Assembly: GCA_902479065.1 (NCBI GenBank) | Contig: CABSNM010000044.1 | Location: forward strand, 1-7,117 | Length of the DNA: 7,117 nucleotides | Direction: 5' to 3' | Origin: an uncultured Collinsella sp. | GTDB lineage: Bacteria; Actinomycetota; Coriobacteriia; Coriobacteriales; Coriobacteriaceae | Shown: in pieces, positions 1-5,265 of the stretch | Numbering within the stretch: position 1 is the first letter of the stretch | Layout: every line of letters begins with the position of its first letter | The notes under the pieces: generated by a model | What the model was told of the DNA's origin: nothing | The model's database searches: none | What the model saw: the letters and a program-made list of their open reading frames with translations, nothing else | Translations under genes and position numbers: made by a program

Positions 1-33
1 TCGTCGGCAGCGTCAGATGTGTATAAGAGACAG
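1..33 (+). other. Nextera/Tn5 read-1 adapter (synthetic)
   Basis: The first 33 bases match the Illumina Nextera read-1 adapter exactly: the TCGTCGGCAGCGTC primer part, then the 19-bp Tn5 mosaic end finishing in GAGACAG. This is library-construction sequence, not genome. Native sequence begins at 34. Confidence 0.98.
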
Positions 34-43
34 CCCTCAGCCC

Positions 44-135
44 CATCCCCTCCTAAGTTGCGGTGAAATACGGACTGTTTCATGCCTTTAAAGGCCTCGA
101 TAGTCCGTATTTCACCGCAACTTATTGAAGGTTGG
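44..135 (+). repeat. Palindromic repeat element, copy A (92 bp)
   Basis: Two perfect 23-bp inverted arms (54-76 and 102-124) flank a 25-nt spacer that holds a second perfect 12-bp palindrome (GCCTTTAAAGGC, 84-95). The outer side reads CATCCCCTCC (44-53); the inner side ends in AAGGTTGG (128-135). A second copy lies at 1324-1416 in opposite orientation: the outer 37 bases are identical, as are the 21 core bases of the far arm, while the spacer differs. As RNA or cruciform it folds into a long two-tier hairpin. No U-tract follows on either strand, so it does not look like an intrinsic terminator. It is most like a REP- or MITE-type dispersed element. Family membership was not checked. Confidence 0.9.
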
Positions 136-150
136 CTGCGAACGATTTCT

Positions 151-1173
151 CTATCGGGAGTCGGCGTAGGGTTTTGTTGTCGGAATACCGTAACCGCGCA
201 TCATGGCACCGAACGATTCTACTTCGTAGGTGTCCGAGAGTTTGAAATGAATGACGTTGTGGCCCATGGCGCGAAGGTTCGCATCGCGCATGAGGGCCGC
301 TCGATAGGTTTTTGCCGCCGCTTGCTCCGGATCATTTTGAGCTTCGTCTTCAAACTTACCCAGCCCATGCAGCTCTGCCAGCGTCCATGAGCCGTCTGGC
401 ATCTGCCAGCCATAATCTGCTAGATAATAGCCAGCGTTTCCTGGTCGCGGTATCTCAACTTGAAGCTCAGGCGCGGCAACCCCAGCGAGAATCATCGCTG
501 CTCTCGCCTCGGACTCGCCGCCATTGTCTGACCTGCCATCCATATGCTCAAAAACGTCAAAAGCACGCGCGATGCCATGCAACCCTCGGCAATTTGCCTG
601 CGCATATGCCCGCAGCTCTTCGCGTTCGACATCGTACTCACGGGCCAAGCCATCGACATAGCCCAGCGCATAACGAAAGGCGCTCGTTCGAGCGATATCA
701 ACAACCGTTCGATACGGATCCGTCAGCGTAAACAGACCGAGACGCCACACTTCGCCCACCCGCCAGCGCTTGTATTCAACGAACTCATACGTATCACGCC
801 TTGTAGACCGTGGCAGCAGTACTTGCACTTTATCCAGAAGCGTATACGCCGAGCCGATGCCGTAGAGCAGCGCTGCTGTCGATCCGCAAAACACAGCATC
901 CGGTTCAACGACCGCAATAGCGGATGCCAGCTGAAAGATGCGATCTTCAACCCCAAGATTATTCCAATAGACCGGATCCGCATACACGTGGTTGTAAAGA
1001 CGAAGCATGAGCTCTTCCTGCATAAGCTCACGCGCACGGCGTTCATCCCAAGGATCAATTGTTATAAGCAGCTGTCCATCTTGATGAATTCCAACGGCCG
1101 AGAATAGCATTCTTGCATATGACTGCGGAAAATGTTTGCCTTTATCGAGCATGGCCAACCCCATAACCATCAC
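151..1173 (-). CDS. AbiEi-like protein with putative PD-(D/E)XK-like C-terminal domain
   Basis: A 340-aa ORF if the GTG at 1173 is used; in-frame ATGs lie at 1170, 1164 and 1152. None has a strong ribosome site; a weak GGGG precedes the ATG at 1152, which would give 333 aa, so the start is uncertain. Residues about 43-170 resemble type IV antitoxin AbiEi proteins: an RLYNHVYADP segment (58-67), a CGSTAALLYGI segment (96-106), then a DPYRTVVDIAR helix (152-162). The C-terminal part has an acidic GGESEAR motif (E220, E222), LADYGW (D253) and AELHGLGK (E267, K273). This spacing recalls the Vsr/DUF559-type nuclease-like domains found in actinobacterial AbiEi-family proteins. No nucleotidyltransferase toxin (AbiEii) is adjacent, so a TA role is unproven. 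GC looks lower than in the other genes, and inverted repeats enclose the gene, which suggests acquired DNA. Confidence is high that it is a gene, moderate on family. Confidence 0.75.
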   Translation of the reverse strand: MMVMGLAMLDKGKHFPQSYARMLFSAVGIHQDGQLLITIDPWDERRARELMQEELMLRLYNHVYADPVYWNNLGVEDRIFQLASAIAVVEPDAVFCGSTAALLYGIGSAYTLLDKVQVLLPRSTRRDTYEFVEYKRWRVGEVWRLGLFTLTDPYRTVVDIARTSAFRYALGYVDGLAREYDVEREELRAYAQANCRGLHGIARAFDVFEHMDGRSDNGGESEARAAMILAGVAAPELQVEIPRPGNAGYYLADYGWQMPDGSWTLAELHGLGKFEDEAQNDPEQAAAKTYRAALMRDANLRAMGHNVIHFKLSDTYEVESFGAMMRGYGIPTTKPYADSR

Positions 1174-1223
1174 GGCGGAGAGAATACCATTACGCTATCG
1201 CATGCTTCCGTCCGCAGGCCTTG

Positions 1224-1246
1224 CCAAAAGCTGACCAAAAGCTTGA
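1224..1246. repeat. Short tandem repeat upstream of the AbiEi-like gene
   Basis: CCAAAAGCTGA (1224-1234) is followed directly by CCAAAAGCTTGA (1235-1246): two near-identical units differing by one inserted T. They lie about 50-75 bases upstream of the possible starts of the AbiEi-like gene. An operator is possible, since AbiEi homologues bind repeats before their own operons, but this is inference. The rest of 1174-1323 holds only a small palindrome (GGTCG-CTA-CGACC, 1292-1304) and no promoter I would defend. Confidence 0.4.
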
Positions 1247-1323
1247 CGTCGCAGGTCAGAGCTTCAAAAAATATTTCCACTCTCGGTAGACGGTCGCTAC
1301 GACCCTCCCAACGGCATCAAAAT

Positions 1324-1416
1324 CCAACCTTACAAATAGTTGCGGTGAAATACGGACTACATGGGCCATAAAAGCCGGAAAACAGTCCGTATTTCACCGC
1401 AACTTAGGAGGGGATG
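1324..1416 (-). repeat. Palindromic repeat element, copy B (93 bp, inverted to copy A)
   Basis: Perfect 21-bp inverted arms at 1338-1358 and 1384-1404 enclose a 25-nt spacer, the same length as in copy A. Read on the minus strand from 1416 it begins with the same 37 bases as copy A and ends with AAGGTTGG (1331-1324). The spacer differs in sequence but keeps an inner GGC/GCC pairing around an A/T-rich centre. The two copies face each other, with their CATCCCCTCC sides outward, and bracket the AbiEi-like gene. Confidence 0.9.
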
Positions 1417-1434
1417 TGGGGTCCCCGGTATGTA

Positions 1435-1474
1435 TATGAAAACGGCTCTGGCACCAAATAGAGCCAAAGCCGTT
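1435..1474 (-). terminator. Intrinsic terminator of the tRNA unit
   Basis: On the minus strand, 13 nt after the encoded CCA of tRNA-Gly, AACGGCTTTGGC pairs with GCCAGAGCCGTT (12 bp, one G-U pair, 10-nt loop). A short U-rich tail (TTTTC, partly inside the stem) follows. The plus-strand reading has no T-tract, so it serves the leftward tRNA transcript. Confidence 0.7.
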
Positions 1475-1486
1475 AAAACTATCCTA

Positions 1487-1560
1487 TGGAGCGGGCGACG
1501 GGAATCGAACCCGCGTCATCAGCTTGGAAGGCTGGGGTTCTACCATTGAACTACGCCCGC
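1487..1560 (-). tRNA. tRNA-Gly (TCC)
   Basis: The minus strand folds as a complete cloverleaf: a 7-bp acceptor stem (GCGGGCG/CGCCCGC), D stem GTTC/GAAC, anticodon loop CTTCCAA giving TCC (reads GGA), and T loop TTCGATT. Discriminator T and an encoded CCA (1489-1487) complete the 74 nt. Two weak spots are a C27-A43 mismatch at the base of the anticodon stem and a G-U pair in the T stem. It sits 6 nt downstream of tRNA-Pro and is probably cotranscribed with it. Confidence 0.97.
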
Positions 1561-1566
1561 AAGATA

Positions 1567-1643
1567 TGGTCGGGACGACAGGATTTGAACCTGCGACATC
1601 CTGCTCCCAAAGCAGGCGCGCTACCAAACTGCGCCACGTCCCG
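1567..1643 (-). tRNA. tRNA-Pro (TGG)
   Basis: A complete 77-nt cloverleaf on the minus strand: acceptor CGGGACG/CGTCCCG, D stem GCGC/GCGC, anticodon stem CCTGC/GCAGG with loop TTTGGGA giving anticodon TGG, T loop TTCAAAT, discriminator A, and an encoded CCA (1569-1567). It is the first gene of a two-tRNA transcript, about 45 nt after the predicted start site of the promoter at 1695-1723. Confidence 0.98.
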
Positions 1644-1694
1644 AAGGTGTTGAGCAGCTAAGGTCTAAACCTTGCGTGTCCCAAAGCGAAGGAA

Positions 1695-1723
1695 ATTATA
1701 GGGGAGACTCCCCGCCTGTGCAA
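1695..1723 (-). promoter_or_regulatory. Promoter of the tRNA-Pro/tRNA-Gly unit
   Basis: On the minus strand a TTGCAC -35 box (1723-1718) and a perfect TATAAT -10 box (1700-1695) are separated by exactly 17 bp. The predicted start near 1688 gives a leader of about 45 nt. The spacer contains a perfect palindrome GGGGAG-T-CTCCCC (1713-1701). The promoter starts only 11 bp after the brnQ stop codon, so the palindrome could also act as a weak terminator for brnQ. Confidence 0.88.
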
Positions 1724-1734
1724 GCGCAGAAACC

Positions 1735-3093
1735 CTAGCTCCTCGAATGTGCGACAAACCGGCTGTGGAGCAGACCGATCGCAAACGCCACCACGGCGAC
1801 CGGCGCCCACGCGGCGCCGATATCTGCCAGGGGAAGCGCATCAAAGGGCAGCCACGTGCCCCCAAAGAACGCATCGCGGACCGAGGTGATCACGCTCTGC
1901 ACGGCAACCACACCGCCGACCCAGACCCACACCTGCGGATGAGCGTCGCAAAAGCCGTGTACCAAACCCATGAGAACCAGCACGATGGCGACGGGATACA
2001 AGGCGTTAAGCATGGGCACCGAGAACATAAGGATCACGTCGAGGCCCACGTTGGAGAGCACGCACGAAAACGCTGCGAACACAAAGGCGAGAACCGCAAA
2101 GGGACGGCGCATGGCCTCCTCGGAAGCCTCCGCTCCCCCTTTAACCACATACGTCTCGCAGAAGTAGCGCGAGCAGCAGCTGATGAGGCCGATGCACACG
2201 TTCATGCAGGCGAGGAAGAAGATGGCGAAGACCACGACCGTGCCGGCAAGGCCAAAGTGCATGGAGGCAGAGCGGGCAAGGATGGCGGCGCCGTTGGTGG
2301 CGTCGGGCATCACGGTGCCGAGCTGCATTCCGGCAAGGCCCAAGCCACAGTAGATGATGGCCATGAGCACGCCGGCGATAACGCCGGAACGCGAAATCTC
2401 AAAGGCCACGCGCTTGTCATCGGTAACACCCAGCTCGTGGATGGTCTCGGCGATGATGATGCCGAAGGCGAGCGACGCGAGCAGGTCCATGGTCTGATAG
2501 CCGGTCAAAAAGCCCTGCACGGCAGCGCCTGCATCGTAGGGAGCCTGAGGCACGGCAGCGGGTCCCAGCGGCGAGATCACGGCAGCACCCACAACCAGCA
2601 CGATGAGCGCAATGAGCGCAGGGCCCGTAATGCGGCCGAGCACGCGTGTTATGACACCCGGACGCAGCGTGAGCACAAACGCGACGACAAAGAAGCCAAC
2701 GGCAAACACCAGACGAGCCGTGCCAAGCGAAACGCCCTCGGGCAGCAGCGGCACCAGCATCTCGAAGGCCGTGGAGCTCGTACGCGGAATGGCCAGGCAC
2801 GGGCCGATGGCCAGATACACCGCCGCGACAAAGAACTCACCGAACTTGGGGTGCACGCGGCCGGCAAGCTCGCGCGCCGTTCCGGCAAGCGCCACGGCGA
2901 TAAAGCCCATGACGGGCAGGCCGATGGCGGCAATCAAAAAGCCAACCATGGCAAGCGGTGTGGCCGTGCCGGCCTGGAGCGCCAGCAACGGCGGAATGAT
3001 GAGGTTACCGGCGCCAAAGAGCATCGAGAACAGCGCAATGCCGACGGTAACGACATGGTCGGAGCGCAGGCCGCGCGGAGCGGATGAGGCCAT
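1735..3093 (-). CDS. brnQ: Branched-chain amino acid carrier BrnQ
   Basis: A 452-aa, very hydrophobic inner-membrane protein of the LIVCS family (Branch_AA_trans), which imports leucine, isoleucine and valine with a cation. The family signature near the N-terminus is clear: LFSMLFGAGNLIIPPLLALQ at residues 21-40 and GPCLAIPRTSSTAFEM at 97-112. Many further hydrophobic segments fit the family's usual 12 helices, and the length is close to the roughly 440 aa typical of it. I chose the ATG at 3093 because AAAGGTG lies just upstream and the BrnQ signature begins soon after. The frame stays open to 3330, but those 79 codons overlap the desulfurase gene and a terminator and look non-coding. An intrinsic terminator ends only 19 bp before this start, so a dedicated promoter must lie at or before that hairpin. 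Confidence 0.95.
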   Translation of the reverse strand: MASSAPRGLRSDHVVTVGIALFSMLFGAGNLIIPPLLALQAGTATPLAMVGFLIAAIGLPVMGFIAVALAGTARELAGRVHPKFGEFFVAAVYLAIGPCLAIPRTSSTAFEMLVPLLPEGVSLGTARLVFAVGFFVVAFVLTLRPGVITRVLGRITGPALIALIVLVVGAAVISPLGPAAVPQAPYDAGAAVQGFLTGYQTMDLLASLAFGIIIAETIHELGVTDDKRVAFEISRSGVIAGVLMAIIYCGLGLAGMQLGTVMPDATNGAAILARSASMHFGLAGTVVVFAIFFLACMNVCIGLISCCSRYFCETYVVKGGAEASEEAMRRPFAVLAFVFAAFSCVLSNVGLDVILMFSVPMLNALYPVAIVLVLMGLVHGFCDAHPQVWVWVGGVVAVQSVITSVRDAFFGGTWLPFDALPLADIGAAWAPVAVVAFAIGLLHSRFVAHSRS

Positions 3094-3112
3094 AGGCACA
3101 CCTTTCGGGTCG

Positions 3113-3147
3113 AAACAAAAACGGGACGGGCAAATACACCCGTCCCG
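3113..3147 (-). terminator. Strong intrinsic terminator after the selenium operon
   Basis: On the minus strand CGGGACGGG (3147-3139) pairs perfectly with CCCGTCCCG (3130-3122) around an 8-nt loop and is followed by TTTTTGTTT (3121-3113). It lies 23 bp after the desulfurase stop codon and should end the selD-yedF-DUF3343-desulfurase transcript. The T-tract ends only 19 bp from the brnQ start codon. Confidence 0.93.
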
Positions 3148-3149
3148 CA

Positions 3150-3155
3150 AGTATA
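3150..3155 (-). promoter_or_regulatory. Possible -10 box for brnQ (TATACT)
   Basis: On the minus strand TATACT lies between the desulfurase stop and the terminator hairpin. No acceptable -35 box is seen at 16-19 bp spacing. If used, transcription would start near 3143, inside the first arm of the terminator, so the brnQ mRNA would lack the full stem. Tentative. Confidence 0.3.
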
Positions 3156-3170
3156 AACGGTCTAGCAGCT

Positions 3171-4310
3171 TTAGCAGGCTAAATCGCACAGAGCATCGAT
3201 AGCCGTGTCGACTTCTTCGGTAGTGTTGAAATACCCAAACGAGAAGCGGACGACGCCCTGGCGCTCGGTCCCCAGCGCACGGTGCATGAGCGGGGCGCAA
3301 TGGGCGCCGGGGCGCGTCGAAATCCCCCACCCTTGCATGAGCGCATCCGAGATCTCGGCAGAGTCGATATCGGCTACGTTGAGCGACACAATCGCAGAGC
3401 GCGCCTGCTGGTCAAAGGCACCGTAGAGCTTAATCCCCGGAATCTTGCGCACACCGGCAAGGAAGCGATCAGCGAGCGCACGCTCGTGGGCAGCAATCGC
3501 CTCGACCCCACCCTGGGCCTCGATAAAGTCGAGACCAGCGGAAAGTCCCGCGATGCCATGACCGTTGAGCGTGCCCGCCTCAAGGCGCGTGGGCCACCCA
3601 AGCGGCTGCAGCGCATCGAAGCTGTGCACGCCCGTGCCGCCCATGGCCCACGGAGCCACGTCAATGCCCTCCGCCACGGCCAGGCCGCCGGTCCCCTGCG
3701 GACCCATGAGCCCCTTGTGACCGGTAAAGCACACGACGTCGAGCCCCATGGCATCCATGTCAATCTTCGCCGTGCCGGCAGACTGCGAAGCATCGACGAT
3801 CACCAGCGCGCCGGCCGCATGCGCGATGGCAGCCACGCGCGCAATGTCGACCGCGTTGCCGGTCACATTGGAGGCGTGCGTCACCACCACAGCACGCGTA
3901 CCGGGCGTGACAAGCCGCTCGAGCTCGTCGTAGTCGAGCACGCCGTTGGTATCACAGCCCGCATGCTCAACCGTCACACCCTGCTCTGCCGCCAGGCGGT
4001 TGAGCGGACGCAGTACGGAGTTGTGCTCGAGCACCGTTGTGACCACACGGTCGCCGGGGCGCACCACGCCATTGATGACGGTGTTGAGCGCCGCGGTGGA
4101 GTTGGGCGTAAAACAAACATGGTCAGCACGCGGGCAGCCCAGCAAGCGCGCAAGCTTGGCGCGGCAGCCGTGGATGGTACGTGCCGCATCGAGCGCACCC
4201 GAGGTGGCACCGCGCCCAGCATTGCCGAGCGAGCACATCGCCTGCGTCACGGCATCGATGACCGTCTGCGGCTTGTGCATGGTCGTCGCCGCGTTATCCA
4301 GGTAGATCAT
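3171..4310 (-). CDS. Cysteine desulfurase family protein, selenium-cluster type
   Basis: A 379-aa cytosolic PLP enzyme of the class V aminotransferase fold, SufS/CsdB-like and closest in feel to the EF2568-type family that travels with selD and yedF. It begins MIYLDNAATT. It carries the LEHNS histidine (H96), the VDASQSAG cofactor segment (172-179), the Schiff-base lysine in GHKG (K199) and the active cysteine in RPGAHCAPL (R333, C338). Expected reaction: cysteine to alanine plus a persulfide, or selenocysteine to alanine plus selenium. The ATG at 4310 overlaps the stop of the DUF3343 gene as ATGA, and GGAGGT sits 6 nt upstream, so the two are translationally coupled. The frame extends five codons further upstream without a better signal. 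As the last operon gene before the terminator, it is inferred to supply selenium for SelD. Confidence 0.95.
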   Translation of the reverse strand: MIYLDNAATTMHKPQTVIDAVTQAMCSLGNAGRGATSGALDAARTIHGCRAKLARLLGCPRADHVCFTPNSTAALNTVINGVVRPGDRVVTTVLEHNSVLRPLNRLAAEQGVTVEHAGCDTNGVLDYDELERLVTPGTRAVVVTHASNVTGNAVDIARVAAIAHAAGALVIVDASQSAGTAKIDMDAMGLDVVCFTGHKGLMGPQGTGGLAVAEGIDVAPWAMGGTGVHSFDALQPLGWPTRLEAGTLNGHGIAGLSAGLDFIEAQGGVEAIAAHERALADRFLAGVRKIPGIKLYGAFDQQARSAIVSLNVADIDSAEISDALMQGWGISTRPGAHCAPLMHRALGTERQGVVRFSFGYFNTTEEVDTAIDALCDLAC

Positions 4311-4558
4311 CGCACGACCTCCCACATATTAATCACGGTATAGCCCTCAGTGGGAACGCCCGCCGCGGCGAGTTCGCCGCGCAGCAGCTCCTCATCGACA
4401 GGCAACGCCTTCCACGCCAAACCGCAGCCGGCAGCGACCTCCCCAGGCACGGGAATCGTCCGCCCGGGAAGACCGCGCTCGATGCACAGGGACTCGCAAC
4501 CCATGGCGGCCGCCGTGGTGGGAAACGTGATGACAAGCGCCGGGCGCTTCTCCCTCAT
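4307..4558 (-). CDS. DUF3343 protein (putative Se/S carrier)
   Basis: A small 83-aa protein. It has the DUF3343 layout: a short beta start (ALVITF), a TTAAAMGCE helix (14-22), RTIPVPGEV (33-41) and the conserved cysteine in AGCGLAW (C45). Two further cysteines, C21 and C25, lie in the helix. The family is regarded as a putative selenium or sulfur carrier and often sits between yedF and a desulfurase, as here; its biochemistry is poorly defined. I chose the ATG at 4558 over an in-frame TTG at 4573 because GGAG lies 5 nt before the ATG. It begins 19 bp after the yedF stop and ends in an ATGA overlap with the desulfurase start, so its product is probably made in fixed ratio with that enzyme. Confidence 0.88.
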   Translation of the reverse strand: MREKRPALVITFPTTAAAMGCESLCIERGLPGRTIPVPGEVAAGCGLAWKALPVDEELLRGELAAAGVPTEGYTVINMWEVVR

Positions 4559-4577
4559 GGCAACTCCAACCAATACG

Positions 4578-5204
4578 CTACGGGCGCACGACGCGCACGG
4601 CCTGCTCCATCTTCTCCACGATCACGTACATGTTGGTGACCTCGCCCACCGCAAGCTGGTCCTTAATGCCAAAGTGGTCCAGGCAGGTACCGCAGGTGAG
4701 AATCTCGACACCCTGCTCCGCCAAGCCCTTCAGGTCATCGAGCACCGGCGAGCCCTCGACGGTGAGCTTGGCACCGCCGTTGTAAAACAGCATAGTCGCG
4801 GGCAGCTCCTCCTGCTGCGTCACGGCAAAGATGAAGGCCTTCATGAGCTTGTGGCCCAGCTCATCGTCGCCGCGGCCCATGCAGTCGGTGTAGACGGAAA
4901 TGACGAGCTTGCCCTTGCCGGCGCTGGCATTACAGAAGACAGCGCCATCCTGCTCGGGATCGGCCACGGCAACGGCGCCAGAGGTCGCCACGGTCACGTG
5001 CCACTCGGCGTCAGAAACCTTCTCGACCGAGGCCGTGCAACCCTTCTCCTGCGCCATCTTGGAGATGTTCTTGACGGCGGTCTCGTTATCGACCGAGGTC
5101 ACGACGGTGCCCTCGCCATCGAGCTGCTTCAGAGCTTTGAGCGTCTTGACGACGGGCAGCGGGCAGGCATCGCCCATGGCATTGACTTCAATCTTGGTAG
5201 ACAT
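4578..5204 (-). CDS. yedF: Selenium metabolism protein YedF (TusA-DsrE fusion)
   Basis: A 208-aa soluble protein with two domains. Residues 1-75 form a TusA/SirA-like domain with the CPxP motif (C14-P-L-P17), whose cysteine carries persulfide sulfur in TusA. Residues about 95-208 are a DsrE-like domain with YTDCMGRGDDELG (105-117, C108), a LFYNGG strand (139-144), the ILTCGTCL motif (168-175; C171, C174) and GEVTNMY (187-193). This is the arrangement of the YedF family that accompanies selD; the exact reaction is unknown, but delivery of selenium or sulfur is the usual proposal. The ATG at 5204 is preceded by AAAGGAA. The frame is open 63 codons further upstream, but that stretch overlaps selD and is not YedF-like. 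A hairpin-rich 61-bp gap separates it from selD. Confidence 0.95.
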   Translation of the reverse strand: MSTKIEVNAMGDACPLPVVKTLKALKQLDGEGTVVTSVDNETAVKNISKMAQEKGCTASVEKVSDAEWHVTVATSGAVAVADPEQDGAVFCNASAGKGKLVISVYTDCMGRGDDELGHKLMKAFIFAVTQQEELPATMLFYNGGAKLTVEGSPVLDDLKGLAEQGVEILTCGTCLDHFGIKDQLAVGEVTNMYVIVEKMEQAVRVVRP

Positions 5205-5210
5205 AGTAAA

Positions 5211-5242
5211 TTCCTTTCGAAAGAACCGTTCTAGAGAACGGT
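5211..5242 (-). promoter_or_regulatory. Two hairpins in the selD-yedF gap, over the yedF ribosome site
   Basis: On the minus strand ACCGTTC pairs with GAACGGT (5242-5225, perfect 7 bp, loop TCTA). Directly after it lies the palindrome CTTTCGAAAG (5223-5214). Its right half contains the yedF Shine-Dalgarno AAAGGAA, which can pair with the preceding TTCTTT. There is no long T-tract. The likely role is mRNA processing or translational control within the operon; this is inference. Confidence 0.5.
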
Positions 5243-5265
5243 AAACAGTTACATAAACGTGCGGG

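Noticed and set aside
54..124. Palindromic copy A as the terminator of the AbiEi-like gene
   Set aside because: No T-tract follows the stem on either strand, and copy B has the same structure upstream of the gene, which points to a repeat element.
1243..1272. Plus-strand promoter (TTGACG with an A/T-rich box downstream)
   Set aside because: No proper -10 box lies at 16-18 bp spacing, and no plus-strand gene follows.
44..1416. CRISPR array from the repeated palindromes
   Set aside because: There are only two copies, they are inverted and about 1.2 kb apart, with a gene between them and no regular spacers.
1747..3087. Long plus-strand ORF opposite brnQ (446 aa)
   Set aside because: The translation is very rich in His, Arg, Gly and Asp, with no recognisable domain. 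It is the antisense of a high-GC membrane protein gene.
3094..3330. 79-codon N-terminal extension of brnQ
   Set aside because: It would run back through the terminator hairpin into the desulfurase gene and adds Arg/Pro-rich sequence foreign to BrnQ. The ATG at 3093 has a good ribosome site.
3282..4343. Long plus-strand ORF opposite the cysteine desulfurase (353 aa)
   Set aside because: Low-complexity Arg/His-rich translation antisense to an enzyme gene whose active-site motifs are all present.
4350..5234. Plus-strand ORF opposite yedF and the DUF3343 gene (294 aa)
   Set aside because: It has no recognisable domain and spans two real genes and their gap on the other strand.
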